Source: Bacteroidales bacterium (GTDB lineage: Bacteria; Bacteroidota; Bacteroidia; Bacteroidales; PUMT01). From it: DNA of 39,622 bases. The stretch covers positions 1-39,622 of the forward strand of contig SLOE01000071.1 in the NCBI GenBank assembly GCA_007132715.1, read 5' to 3'. The translations under genes and the position numbers were made by a program. Of the stretch, positions 8,683 to 17,928 are shown piece by piece; the first letter of the stretch is position 1; every line of letters starts with the position of its first letter. The notes under the pieces are model-generated. The model worked only from the letters and a program-made list of their open reading frames with translations. It was not told the origin of the DNA and did not search any database.

Positions 8683-8785
8683 ATAAAAATATTCGATAAC
8701 TTAACAGGTTACTGCATACCGCGGATGGTGCATTAGCAGGCAGGTCCATGCTTGGATTAATTGACCACAGTATGGATTATCCCGG

Positions 8786-8831
8786 TACTTTTGGCAAAAT
8801 TTCGGACGAACCTGAATATTGACTAACTTCG
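8786..8831 (+). promoter_or_regulatory. Candidate promoter(s) for the panC operon
   Basis: Two possible -7 boxes lie in the divergent gap. TACTTTTG (8786-8793) matches TAnnTTTG, with a TTG at 8761-8763. TAACTTCG (8824-8831) is a near match and has TTTCG 19 bp upstream (8800-8804). Either would give a short leader before the ATG at 8862. Confidence 0.4.
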
Positions 8832-8861
8832 CATCAGCGATCAAAATCAGTACTCTCTGAC

Positions 8862-9719
8862 ATGTTTGTTGCCAAGACAATTCAAGAAATCCGCCGGTTC
8901 CTTGCCCCTGCCAGGAGAGAAGGAAAGGGTATCGGACTGGTGCCGACCATGGGTGCACTGCACAGCGGGCACCTTTCCCTTGTGGATTGCTGCATGAGCG
9001 AGAACGATATTACCGTGGCCTCTGTTTTTGTCAATCCGGCACAATTCAATGACCCAACCGATCTCGAAAAATACCCGCGCAATCCCGCCAGAGATATGGA
9101 ACTTCTCTCTGCTGCCGGCTGTGATATAATGTTCATGCCGGATGTGAAAACAATCTATCCCCGGCCGGACCGCCGCACCTTTGACTTCGGTGAACTTGGC
9201 AATATAATGGAAGGAAAGTTCAGACCCGGCCATTTCAACGGCGTGGCACAGGTGGTAAGCAGACTCCTTTCAATTATCAGGCCCCAAAGGGCCTATTTCG
9301 GAGAGAAGGATATCCAGCAGCTGGCAGTAGTCCGAAGAATGACATTAATGCTGGGTTTGCCGGTAGAGATAAGGCCCTGCAAAACGATAAGAGAAGAGAA
9401 CGGGCTTGCAATGAGCTCCCGCAATGAGCTGCTTACACCGAAGCAACGGGAAAATGCGGGACTGATATACAGTACACTGAGGGAGGCTGCAGAAATGAAA
9501 GGAAAGGAGCCAGGTGAGCTAAAAATATTTGTGACAAAAAAAATCAACAGCAACCCCCTGCTTGAAGTGGAATATTTTGAGATCGTAAGAAGTACCGACC
9601 TCCGTCCCGTAGAAAGCCGGGCCGGTCTGGATGAAGACCTGATTGGCTGCATAGCAGTACGCACCGGATCAGTCCGTTTGATCGATAATGTTTTTTTTCC
9701 TAATTTTGACCCGTTATGA
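8862..9719 (+). CDS. panC: Pantothenate synthetase
   Basis: The protein has 285 residues, standard for PanC. It shows the nucleotidyltransferase HxGH signature in [14 protein letters not shown], then [44 protein letters not shown] and the KMSKS-like MSSRN. It condenses D-pantoate with beta-alanine using ATP in the cytoplasm, the last step of pantothenate synthesis. Its stop overlaps the panD start by ATGA, so both beta-alanine supply and use are translationally coupled. No panB is in the window. Confidence 0.97.
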   Translation: MFVAKTIQEIRRFLAPARREGKGIGLVPTMGALHSGHLSLVDCCMSENDITVASVFVNPAQFNDPTDLEKYPRNPARDMELLSAAGCDIMFMPDVKTIYPRPDRRTFDFGELGNIMEGKFRPGHFNGVAQVVSRLLSIIRPQRAYFGEKDIQQLAVVRRMTLMLGLPVEIRPCKTIREENGLAMSSRNELLTPKQRENAGLIYSTLREAAEMKGKEPGELKIFVTKKINSNPLLEVEYFEIVRSTDLRPVESRAGLDEDLIGCIAVRTGSVRLIDNVFFPNFDPL

Positions 9720-10069
9720 TGATAGAGATCCTTAAATCGAAAATCCACCGGGTCTGTGTTACAGAGGCCGACCTTAACTACGTAGGCAGTATCACTATAG
9801 ATGAAGATCTTATGGATGCCGCCGGGCTTGTTGAAAATGAGAAGGTACAGGTAGTGAACATCAATAACGGTGAACGCCTTGAGACATATGTCATAAAAGG
9901 CGGGAGAGGCAGCGGACAGATCGGGATGAACGGGCCTGCAGCCAGGAAAGTGGCAATTGGCGATATAATCATTATTATAGCCTATGCAATGATTGAAGCC
10001 GGCGAGGCAGCCACATTCAAGCCCAGGTTAATTTTTCCCGACACCCTTACTAATAAACTTATCACCTGA
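9716..10069 (+). CDS. panD: Aspartate 1-decarboxylase proenzyme
   Basis: The protein has 117 residues. The self-cleavage site is G24-S25 in YVGSIT; Ser25 becomes the pyruvoyl cofactor. Numbering from the first of two adjacent Met codons gives the canonical G24-S25 position, so I keep that start, which also makes the ATGA overlap with panC. Other family segments are [20 protein letters not shown] and [14 protein letters not shown]. It makes beta-alanine from aspartate for PanC. Confidence 0.97.
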   Translation: MMIEILKSKIHRVCVTEADLNYVGSITIDEDLMDAAGLVENEKVQVVNINNGERLETYVIKGGRGSGQIGMNGPAARKVAIGDIIIIIAYAMIEAGEAATFKPRLIFPDTLTNKLIT

Positions 10070-10072
10070 CCG

Positions 10073-11098
10073 TTGAGGCAAGCCCTTTTCAAAACCGCAA
10101 GGATCCTCCTGTTTTTTTCAGCCGGGATCTTCCTCCTTGTTTTGGCATTCAGGGATATAAGTCTGCAGGAACTCATTGAAGGATTGAGATCTGCCAATTA
10201 CCTCTGGGTACTCCTGTCACTCACTTTTGCATCGGCAGCCTTTATCAGCAGGACCTGCAGATGGATAATGCTGATCGAACCCCTGGGGTACAAACCCTCG
10301 GTTAAGAACACCTTCTATGCGCTGATGACAGGATACCTTGCCAACTTTATACTGCCGCGCCTCGGAGAGATAACCCGTTGCGGATCGCTGAACCGGACCG
10401 ACAGAATACCTGCCGACGCACTTCTGGGTACAGTAATAACAGAAAGAATTGCAGATCTTTTAATGCTCCTGCTGCTTGCTCTTGCGGTACTGCTTATCCA
10501 GATCGAATTCTTCGGCGACTTCTTCTTTAACAATATTGTCATTCCCCTTCATGGAAAAGCGTCGTCGATGCTGGACCTCTCCTGGCAATTCTACCTGTTT
10601 GCAGGTTCTTTCTTTGTGCTCCTGATAATTATATACCTTATTCTTGCCTCACGTCTTCGCCGGTTCAGCCTTTTTGCCAGGTCCGAAAAGATAGTCCGGC
10701 AGGTGGTTACAGGGATGATATCAGTATTCCGGATGGACAGGACAGGGGCATTCATCCTGCATACCCTGTTTATCTGGCTGATGTATTACCTTATGACCTG
10801 GGCTCTCTTTATGGCGCTGCCGGCAACGGCAGATCTCGGGACCGCAGCGGTGCTCTTCGTACTTGTGATCGGAGGCTTTGGAATGGCTGCCCCCGTCCAG
10901 GCAGGAATAGGTGCATATCACTGGATAGTCAGTGTAGGACTGGGCCTGTATGATATTTCAAGGGAAGAGGGGCTGGTCTTTGCAACTCTCTCTCATGAAT
11001 CACAGGCTCTGCTGATGATTGTGCTGGGCACCTTTTCGCTTTACATGGTTTATACAATAGCGCGAAAAAAAACAGTGACATGGACAGAACAGCGATAA
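10073..11098 (+). CDS. Lysylphosphatidylglycerol synthase TM/flippase-like membrane protein (UPF0104 family)
   Basis: A polytopic inner-membrane protein of 341 residues with about seven or eight hydrophobic segments. It has the family features SRTCRWIMLIEPLGY, LMTGYLANFILPRLGEITRC and GGFGMAAPVQAGIGAYHWI. The family comprises MprF-like flippase domains, and members are proposed to move lipid-linked molecules across the membrane; the substrate here is unknown. The start must be the TTG at 10073, three bases after the panD stop, because no ATG or GTG stands before the first membrane segment. Its 3' end overlaps the adenylyltransferase by 19 bp, so it is in the pan operon. Confidence 0.85.
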   Translation: MRQALFKTARILLFFSAGIFLLVLAFRDISLQELIEGLRSANYLWVLLSLTFASAAFISRTCRWIMLIEPLGYKPSVKNTFYALMTGYLANFILPRLGEITRCGSLNRTDRIPADALLGTVITERIADLLMLLLLALAVLLIQIEFFGDFFFNNIVIPLHGKASSMLDLSWQFYLFAGSFFVLLIIIYLILASRLRRFSLFARSEKIVRQVVTGMISVFRMDRTGAFILHTLFIWLMYYLMTWALFMALPATADLGTAAVLFVLVIGGFGMAAPVQAGIGAYHWIVSVGLGLYDISREEGLVFATLSHESQALLMIVLGTFSLYMVYTIARKKTVTWTEQR

Positions 11099-11568
11099 TA
11101 AAGTCCGCTATCCTGTCGGGCAAGGCCCTTGACAGGAAGCTTGCATACTGGAGATTCAAGGGTTACAGTATAGTATTCACCAACGGATGTTTTGACATTA
11201 TCCACAGGGGGCATGCCGAATATCTTGCCAGGGCCGCCGGAATGGGTGACGTATTGGTGGTGGGACTGAACACCGACCGGTCAGTGGGCGCCATCAAGGG
11301 TCCCGGACGGCCGCTGCAGGATGAGGAAAGCCGCTCTTTCCTGCTTGCATCCCTGTCATTTGTGTCGGCCGTGGTGCTGTTCGATGAAGACACGCCCATT
11401 GAGCTGATTCGCAGGGTAAAGCCAGCCGTGCTGGTGAAGGGCAGCGATTACAGCCGCGAAGAGATCGTTGGCCACGATATCGTGGCCGGATGGGGAGGCC
11501 GGGTCGAAACCATAAGCCTGGTTGAAGGCTATTCAACATCATCAATAATAGGCAGGATCAGCGGGTAG
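11080..11568 (+). CDS. rfaE2: D-glycero-beta-D-manno-heptose 1-phosphate adenylyltransferase (HldE C-domain type)
   Basis: A stand-alone nucleotidyltransferase domain of 162 residues. The signature is FTNGCFDIIHRGHAEYLARA (HxGH in RGH context), followed by VVGLNTDRSVGAIKGPGRP and LVKGSDYSREEIVG. This matches the RfaE2/HldC branch, which activates heptose-1-phosphate to ADP-heptose for LPS inner core. The kinase half (RfaE1) is not in the window. It starts inside the 3' end of the flippase-like gene and is followed 27 bp later by radA. Related cytidylyltransferases share the fold, but the RPLQDEESR and GHDIVAGWGG segments favour RfaE2. Confidence 0.9.
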   Translation: MDRTAIIKSAILSGKALDRKLAYWRFKGYSIVFTNGCFDIIHRGHAEYLARAAGMGDVLVVGLNTDRSVGAIKGPGRPLQDEESRSFLLASLSFVSAVVLFDEDTPIELIRRVKPAVLVKGSDYSREEIVGHDIVAGWGGRVETISLVEGYSTSSIIGRISG

Positions 11569-11595
11569 AATTATATAAACTACAACCATACCGTT

Positions 11596-12957
11596 ATGGC
11601 GAAAACAAAAACGACATATTTCTGCCGGAACTGCGGTGCTGAGTCGCCAAAATGGATAGGACGATGCCCCTCCTGTGCAGAATGGAACACCTATGTTGAA
11701 GAGGTTGTAACAGGGAAAACCGGCAGACCGGCAACGAAAAGAAAAAGTTCTGCCCCGCCGGTCCTCGTATCTGAGATAAAGGCTGAAGAGCAACCGCGGG
11801 TAAACACCCACAGCACTGAGCTTAACCGCGTGCTCGGCGGAGGTATAGTGCCGGGCTCGGTAATACTTATAGGCGGAGAACCCGGCATCGGCAAGTCAAC
11901 CCTGGCCCTGCAGATCGCACTCCAGATGCCGCAGATAACCACCCTTTACATTTCAGGCGAGGAGAGCAGCAGTCAGATCAAGCTGAGAGCCGACAGGCTT
12001 GGTCCGGGTAAAGGAAAATGCTATATCCTCTGCGAAACCAACCTCGAGGCGGTATTTGAGCAGCTTGAGAAGGTGGGACCCGGACTGGCAATTGTTGATT
12101 CCATACAGACGATGCAGTCTGATCTGCTGGACTCCCCGGCAGGCAGCGTATCGCAGATCAAGGAATGTGCGGCTGCACTGCTCAGGTATGCCAAGGAAAC
12201 AGGCACCCCGGTTGCACTCATCGGGCACATCACCAAGGAAGGTGGTCTTGCGGGCCCAAAGGTCCTCGAACACATTGTCGATGTTGTACTGCAGTTCGAG
12301 GGGGACCATAATCATCTCTACAGGGTGCTCCGTGCATCCAAAAACCGGTTCGGATCGACATCCGACCTGGGCCTTTACGAGATGAATGAAAGCGGACTTG
12401 CAGAGGTGAAAAACCCGTCTGAAATACTGATCAGCAGGCACGAAGACGACATGAGCGGCATTGCTATATCGGCCATGGTCGACGGGCACAGGCCTTTCCT
12501 CATCGAGATGCAGGCTCTGGTCAGCACAGCCGCCTACGGAACGCCCCAACGCTCCTCAACTGGATTTGACCTGCGGAGGCTCAGCATGCTGCTTGCCGTC
12601 CTCGAAAAGAGGGCCGGATTCAGGCTATCAGCCAAGGACGTATTCCTGAATGTTGCAGGGGGGCTTCGGGTGACCGACCCGGCGGCCGACCTGGCCGTGA
12701 TTGCAGCCATACTCTCATCCGACACCGACCTTCCGGTAAGACAGGATATATGCCTTGCAGGCGAAGTCGGACTTTCAGGTGAGATCCGTCCCGTCAGCCG
12801 GCTCGACCAGAGAATTACAGAGGCTGCGAAGATGGGTTTCAAAAAGATAATCATCTCTTCAGCCGGCAAGGTATCTCCCGCCGGCAGGAACGACATTGAC
12901 ATAGTGCGTGCCGGAAAAGTGGAACAGGTATTCAGAATGCTGTTCAGGCGCAAATAA
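11596..12957 (+). CDS. radA: DNA repair protein RadA (Sms)
   Basis: The protein has 453 residues, the normal length. It has an N-terminal C4 zinc finger (YFCRNCGAESPKWIGRCPSC) and a RecA-like ATPase with Walker A GGEPGIGKST and Walker B-like LAIVDSIQTM. The RadA-specific motif KNRFGS follows, and then a Lon-like C-terminal domain (LNVAGGLRVTDPAADLAV, GEVGLSGEIRPV). It is a DnaB-type helicase that promotes branch migration in recombination. It is the last gene of the panC operon and converges on the PBP1A gene; no strong terminator hairpin is visible in the 98-bp gap. Confidence 0.97.
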   Translation: MAKTKTTYFCRNCGAESPKWIGRCPSCAEWNTYVEEVVTGKTGRPATKRKSSAPPVLVSEIKAEEQPRVNTHSTELNRVLGGGIVPGSVILIGGEPGIGKSTLALQIALQMPQITTLYISGEESSSQIKLRADRLGPGKGKCYILCETNLEAVFEQLEKVGPGLAIVDSIQTMQSDLLDSPAGSVSQIKECAAALLRYAKETGTPVALIGHITKEGGLAGPKVLEHIVDVVLQFEGDHNHLYRVLRASKNRFGSTSDLGLYEMNESGLAEVKNPSEILISRHEDDMSGIAISAMVDGHRPFLIEMQALVSTAAYGTPQRSSTGFDLRRLSMLLAVLEKRAGFRLSAKDVFLNVAGGLRVTDPAADLAVIAAILSSDTDLPVRQDICLAGEVGLSGEIRPVSRLDQRITEAAKMGFKKIIISSAGKVSPAGRNDIDIVRAGKVEQVFRMLFRRK

Positions 12958-13055
12958 GAACCTACCGGGGCGGCTACCGCAAATGAGAGCCTCCCGGGAC
13001 AGTTGCCATGAATTTTTCGCAGGAGCCTGCCCACCCGGTTGACCAGGCAGACCGG

Positions 13056-15419
13056 CTAGTAGTAAAAATCGTCGTAACGCGTTACCGGAGTTGAACGGAA
13101 CACCCTGTTGCAATCGAGGTTTATGCTGAACCCGGGTGGCACTTCAAACTCATCTTCCTGCGTTATCCCGAGCGATTCGTCGGCGTAAACCTTCTCCATG
13201 AACATGGCGAATATGGGCAGTGCCATGTTGGCACCCTGTCCCATTGATATATTATTGAACCTTATACCACGGTCCTCTCCCCCGGTCCACGCCCCGGCAA
13301 CAAGCTGCGGCACAATTCCTATGAACCAGCCGTCGGAGAAACGCTGGGTGGTGCCGGTCTTGCCCGCCATTTCGCCGCTGAACCCGTACCTGAATCTCAG
13401 TCTGCGGCCGGTGCCTTCATTGACAACCGACTGGAGCAAGTTGATCATAAGGTAGGCCGCCTCCTCCGATATAGCCTCCTCAACACGGGGCTGGAATTCG
13501 GCTATCACATTACCGTGCCGGTCCTCTATGCGCGTCACCATGACCGGAAAATTATATATACCCTGGTTTGCATAGGTGGAAAACGCCGAGACCATCTCGT
13601 AAAGGGTAATGTCTGATGTACCCATGAACACCGACTGCACCGGGTCGATGGGGCTGTGTACTCCCATCTTCCTGGCCACATCAATGACCGCCGGAGGATT
13701 GAACCGTTTCATAAGCCAGGCGGATATCTGGTTGACAGAGTTTGCCAGCCCCCATTTCAAAGTGACCATCTGTCCGTCATAATCAGTTGGTCCTGAATTC
13801 CTGGGGGTCCAGACCGAGTCATTTACCACGAATGACTGGGGTATGTTAGGAATCATTTCACAGGGCTCGTGACCCTCCTGCATGGCCAGTGTATAGAGGA
13901 ACGGCTTGAATATGGAGCCGACCTGGTTCCTGCCAAGGCTTACATGGTCATATTTGAAATGGGTATAATCGGGACCACCCACATATGCCCTTACATGACC
14001 CCTGGAAGGGTCCATCGCCATAAAACCCGACCGGAGGAATTTTTTGTAATACCAAATGGAATCGATCGGCGTCATTATGGTGTCTATCTCCCCTTCCCAT
14101 GAAAATATGCTCATCCTGGCAGGTGTATTGAATATCTTCATGATTGAATCATGGGGCACCCCTGCCCAGTTAAGCCGCCGGTACCTTTCAGTGTTCCTCA
14201 TGGTACGTTCAATATTCGCTTCCACCTGCTCAGGGGCAAGGTCATCCGAAAAGGGGTTTCTCTCATAGCTCCTGCGGATCACGTCGAAATCCTTCTGCAG
14301 GTCTTTCCCAAGGTGCTCTTCGAGCGCCTCCTCGGCATACCTCTGCATACGTGAATCAATGGTTGTAAAGATCCGCAGTCCGTCACGGTAGAGGTTATAG
14401 TTGGTACCGTCAGGTTTGTAGTTCTTGTTCACCCACCCGTAAAGCGGGTTGTTGGCCCATTCAATCGAATCCATCCTGAACCTGTCATAGAAAAGGTAGC
14501 TCTCGCGCCTTGGCTCATTTGCCCTCAGAATGGTTCGCAGCCTCTCCCTGAAGTGCCGTGCAGGTCCCACTGTATGGTCCTGCACCAGGTAATTAAGCTG
14601 TATCGGCAGCGCCGCAAGTGAATCAAACTCGCTGGTGGAAATGAAATCGTACCGGTGGAGTTGCCTGAGAACCACATTCCGCCGGTTGAGGGCGCGTTCG
14701 GGGTTGCGGACCGGGCTGTACCAGGTGGGCGCCTTGAGAACCCCTATCAGCAGGGCAGCCTCTTCAACCATAAGCGAGTCGGGTGTCGTATTGAAAAACG
14801 TGCGGGCGGCTGTTTTGATGCCGTAGGAATGACTGCCGAAGTCAACGGTATTGAGGTACATTACGATGATCTCATCCTTGGTGTAGTTCCTCTCCAGCTT
14901 GACAGCAGTTACCCACTCCTTGAACTTGGTGATACCCAGGTTTACCTTTCTGCTTATCCCGAAGCGGTATGATGTGGTATCGCGGGGGAACAGGTTCTTT
15001 GCCAGCTGCTGTGTGATGGTACTTCCGCCTCCCGCATCCTGCCTGAGCAGAATTGATTTTATCCCCACACGTGCAAGTCCCCGCGCATCGACCCCGGCAT
15101 GCCTGCGAAACCTGATATCCTCAGTGGCAAGAAGCGAATTCACAATATTCTCCGACAGCTCGTCAAATTCGACATATATCCGGTTTTGCAGGTAGTAGTT
15201 GCCAAGCAGCTCCCCATCGGCCGAAAAGACCTGTGAGGCTATGTTGTTCTGCGGATTCTCCAGATCCTCGAACGTGGGCATGAACCCCATTCTGCCCGCG
15301 GCAATAAGGGTGAATATTGTTACCAGCGTAATAAAAGGCACCAGGAACAATCCCCAGAGCACCGCCAGGTAGAGCCTGAACCTTTTTTTATCAGTTTTGT
15401 TCTTATCTTGTTTTTCCAT
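13056..15419 (-). CDS. mrcA: Penicillin-binding protein 1A (bifunctional class A PBP)
   Basis: The protein has 787 residues. A short cytoplasmic N-terminus is followed by one transmembrane helix (about 17-40). The GT51 glycosyltransferase domain comes next, with ATEDIRFRRHAGVD and GGGSTITQQLAKNLF. The transpeptidase domain has all three motifs: SxxK at S502 (GSIFKPF), SVN, and KTG at K687 (GKTGTTQRFSDGW). It polymerises and cross-links peptidoglycan at the outer face of the inner membrane. It is a single-gene unit, divergent from topA. The symbol is used in the class A PBP sense; PBP1A and PBP1B cannot be told apart strictly from sequence alone. Confidence 0.95.
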   Translation of the reverse strand: MEKQDKNKTDKKRFRLYLAVLWGLFLVPFITLVTIFTLIAAGRMGFMPTFEDLENPQNNIASQVFSADGELLGNYYLQNRIYVEFDELSENIVNSLLATEDIRFRRHAGVDARGLARVGIKSILLRQDAGGGSTITQQLAKNLFPRDTTSYRFGISRKVNLGITKFKEWVTAVKLERNYTKDEIIVMYLNTVDFGSHSYGIKTAARTFFNTTPDSLMVEEAALLIGVLKAPTWYSPVRNPERALNRRNVVLRQLHRYDFISTSEFDSLAALPIQLNYLVQDHTVGPARHFRERLRTILRANEPRRESYLFYDRFRMDSIEWANNPLYGWVNKNYKPDGTNYNLYRDGLRIFTTIDSRMQRYAEEALEEHLGKDLQKDFDVIRRSYERNPFSDDLAPEQVEANIERTMRNTERYRRLNWAGVPHDSIMKIFNTPARMSIFSWEGEIDTIMTPIDSIWYYKKFLRSGFMAMDPSRGHVRAYVGGPDYTHFKYDHVSLGRNQVGSIFKPFLYTLAMQEGHEPCEMIPNIPQSFVVNDSVWTPRNSGPTDYDGQMVTLKWGLANSVNQISAWLMKRFNPPAVIDVARKMGVHSPIDPVQSVFMGTSDITLYEMVSAFSTYANQGIYNFPVMVTRIEDRHGNVIAEFQPRVEEAISEEAAYLMINLLQSVVNEGTGRRLRFRYGFSGEMAGKTGTTQRFSDGWFIGIVPQLVAGAWTGGEDRGIRFNNISMGQGANMALPIFAMFMEKVYADESLGITQEDEFEVPPGFSINLDCNRVFRSTPVTRYDDFYY

Positions 15420-15502
15420 AATATTAGAGGCAACTGTGATCCCCTGCCGCCGGCCGGGGGTTAACGGGCCTTTGGATAATGCTGTATATATCAGTCAGGG
15501 TA

Positions 15503-15510
15503 CAAAAATA
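15503..15510 (-). promoter_or_regulatory. Candidate -7 box for the PBP1A gene
   Basis: The minus strand reads TATTTTTG, an exact TAnnTTTG match, about 85 bp upstream of the ATG at 15419. No clear -33 element. Confidence 0.45.
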
Positions 15511-15530
15511 GTAAATAATATTCACTAAAA

Positions 15531-15563
15531 TTTTGACGTTACAAAGCCAAATGCTTTACTTTG
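15531..15563 (+). promoter_or_regulatory. Candidate topA promoter
   Basis: TTTTG at 15531-15535 is followed after 20 bp by TTACTTTG (15556-15563), one base off TAnnTTTG. The spacing is as expected for Bacteroidota primary sigma promoters. It leaves a leader of about 30 nt before the ATG at 15598. Confidence 0.5.
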
Positions 15564-15597
15564 TGCGGTTTTATTATGTTTTTTTAAGTGTAACAAA

Positions 15598-17922
15598 ATG
15601 GCAGCCAATCTGGTAATAGTTGAATCACCCGCGAAGGCGAAAACCATAGAGAAGTTTCTGGGAAAAGATTTCTCGGTAAAGTCGAGTTTCGGACATATAC
15701 GGGATCTTTCCAAAAAAAACTTCGGTATCGATATTGAAAACGGATTCGAACCCCAATACATTATACCCGACGAAAAAAAGAAAGTGGTTACCGAGCTCCG
15801 TCAAAGCGCAGCCAAAGCAAGTACGGTATGGCTGGCATCTGACGAGGACAGGGAAGGGGAAGCGATAGCCTGGCACCTTATGGAGGTATTGGGGCTGAAA
15901 CCTGAGAAGGTAAAGCGAATAGTATTCCACGAGATAACAAAAGAAGCCATCCTCAAAGCCATCGAAAATCCCAGGCCGGTAAAGATGGAGCTCGTAAATG
16001 CGCAGCAGGCCAGGAGAGTGCTCGACCGGCTGGTGGGCTTCGAGCTTTCACCCGTGTTGTGGAAAAAGGTGAAGCCTGCTCTCTCTGCAGGGAGGGTGCA
16101 GTCGGTGGCCGTTCGCCTGCTTGTAGAGCGCGAACGGGAGATCCTTGCCTTCAAACAATCATCCTCATACAGGATTACCGCCCTCTTTGAAGTTGCCGGA
16201 GCAGGCAGCGAGACCTCAAAATTCAGGGCCGAACTGCCCAAAAGGTTCCGCACCAATAAAGAGGCGATGGAATTCCTTGAAAAGTGCAGGGAAGCTGTAT
16301 ATACCATAACCGATATCAGCACAAAACCGCTGAAGAAATCACCATCCCCTCCTTTCACTACCTCCACGCTCCAGCAGGAGGCCGGAAGGAAGCTGGGCTT
16401 TTCGGTGTCTCAGACCATGACACTGGCGCAAAGGCTTTACGAGGCAGGAAAGATAACTTATATGAGGACCGACTCCGTTAACCTGTCCGCCTCTGCCCTT
16501 GCATCAGCGGCCGGTGTCATTAAATCGGAGTATGGAGATAGATACCTGAAAATACGCAAGTACAAGACAAAAACAAGGGGGGCCCAGGAGGCCCATGAAG
16601 CCATCAGGCCTACCTACCTTGAAAAAAGGAATGAGGGCGCCAACAGTGCAGAGCAAAGACTGTACGAGCTGATATGGAAAAGAACGGTGGCTTCTCAGAT
16701 GAGCGACGCTCAGTTTGAAAAAACAAATGTTACTGTAGATATATCCACCGCAACCGATAATTTTACCGCAAGCGGAGAGGTGCTCAAGTTTGAAGGGTTT
16801 TTAAGGGTATATGTCGAATCGACCGACGATGAGCAGGAAGAGAACGGGGCTTCATTACTGCCTCCACTGAAAAAGGGTGATAACCCGAATGCCCTGGAAA
16901 TAACGGCAACCGAGCGGTTCACCCAGCATCCGCCAAGATACACCGAAGCAAGCCTCGTCCGTAAGCTCGAGGAGCTGGGCATAGGCCGCCCCTCAACCTA
17001 CGCCCCCACTATTTCGACCATCCAGAACAGGGGTTATGTCGTAAAGGAGGACAGGCAGGGCAGAGAGCGCAGCTACAACATATTAAGTATGGATTCCTCC
17101 GGAAATATAAGCCAGAATAAACGCACCGAGACGGCGGGCAGGGAAAAGGCCAAACTTTTCCCGAATGATATCGGCATGGTGGTCAACGATTTTCTGGTAG
17201 ACAATTTCAAAGACATACTGGACTACAATTTTACAGCCACCGTTGAGCAGGAGTTTGACCATATAGCAGAGGGAAAACTCTCATGGCCTGAGATGATAGG
17301 CAAATTTTACGCCCCATTCCACAAAAAAGTGGAACATACCCTTGAAACGACTGAAAGGCGGCAGGGTGAACGGTTGCTGGGAGTTGACCCCCAAAGTGGT
17401 AAGAACGTTTATGTAAAGATCGGCAGGTTCGGTCCCATGGCACAGATCGGCGAGACCGGCGACGATGAGAAACCAAGGTTTGCCTCGCTGAGGAAGGAAC
17501 AACGGCTGGAGACCATCACGCTTGAGGAGGCGCTTGAATTGTTTACGCTTCCGCGGAAGCTCGGGAAATACGAAGATAAGGAGGTTGTATCAGGCATCGG
17601 GCGCTTCGGTCCCTATATCAGGCATGACAACAAGTTCGTATCGCTTAAAAAAGATATTGACAGTCCCTGGTCCGTTGATCTTGACAGGGCGGTCGAGCTT
17701 ATAGAAGAGAAGAGAAAGGCTGATCGCGAGAAGATAATAAGAATATTTGACGAGCCTGAAGGCCTGTCAATCCTGAACGGCAGGTGGGGACCCTATATAT
17801 CTTACGAAAAGAAGAACTACCGTATTCCCAAAAACATTGACCCGGCCGGCCTTGACAGTGAGGCTTGTATGAAGATTATTAAAAACCAGAGTGATAAGGC
17901 CACCAAAAAGAAAAAAAAATAA
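15598..17922 (+). CDS. topA: DNA topoisomerase I
   Basis: A type IA topoisomerase of 774 residues. The Toprim domain starts IVESPAKAKTIEKFLG and carries the metal-binding SDEDREGEAIAWHL. The core contains LSAGRVQSVAVRL and the catalytic tyrosine Y288 in ITYMRTDSVNLS. The C-terminal part has Topo-C repeats such as GRFGPMAQIGE, GRFGPYIRHDN and GRWGPYISYEKK, ending in a lysine-rich tail. No C4 zinc fingers are present, as is usual for this branch. It relaxes negative supercoils. The arginase-fold gene follows after only 6 bp and is probably co-transcribed. Confidence 0.97.
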   Translation: MAANLVIVESPAKAKTIEKFLGKDFSVKSSFGHIRDLSKKNFGIDIENGFEPQYIIPDEKKKVVTELRQSAAKASTVWLASDEDREGEAIAWHLMEVLGLKPEKVKRIVFHEITKEAILKAIENPRPVKMELVNAQQARRVLDRLVGFELSPVLWKKVKPALSAGRVQSVAVRLLVEREREILAFKQSSSYRITALFEVAGAGSETSKFRAELPKRFRTNKEAMEFLEKCREAVYTITDISTKPLKKSPSPPFTTSTLQQEAGRKLGFSVSQTMTLAQRLYEAGKITYMRTDSVNLSASALASAAGVIKSEYGDRYLKIRKYKTKTRGAQEAHEAIRPTYLEKRNEGANSAEQRLYELIWKRTVASQMSDAQFEKTNVTVDISTATDNFTASGEVLKFEGFLRVYVESTDDEQEENGASLLPPLKKGDNPNALEITATERFTQHPPRYTEASLVRKLEELGIGRPSTYAPTISTIQNRGYVVKEDRQGRERSYNILSMDSSGNISQNKRTETAGREKAKLFPNDIGMVVNDFLVDNFKDILDYNFTATVEQEFDHIAEGKLSWPEMIGKFYAPFHKKVEHTLETTERRQGERLLGVDPQSGKNVYVKIGRFGPMAQIGETGDDEKPRFASLRKEQRLETITLEEALELFTLPRKLGKYEDKEVVSGIGRFGPYIRHDNKFVSLKKDIDSPWSVDLDRAVELIEEKRKADREKIIRIFDEPEGLSILNGRWGPYISYEKKNYRIPKNIDPAGLDSEACMKIIKNQSDKATKKKKK

Positions 17923-17928
17923 ACTGAC

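Noticed and set aside
12958-13055. Terminator between radA and the PBP1A gene
   Set aside because: Only short imperfect inverted repeats and no U-tract on either strand; not strong enough to list.
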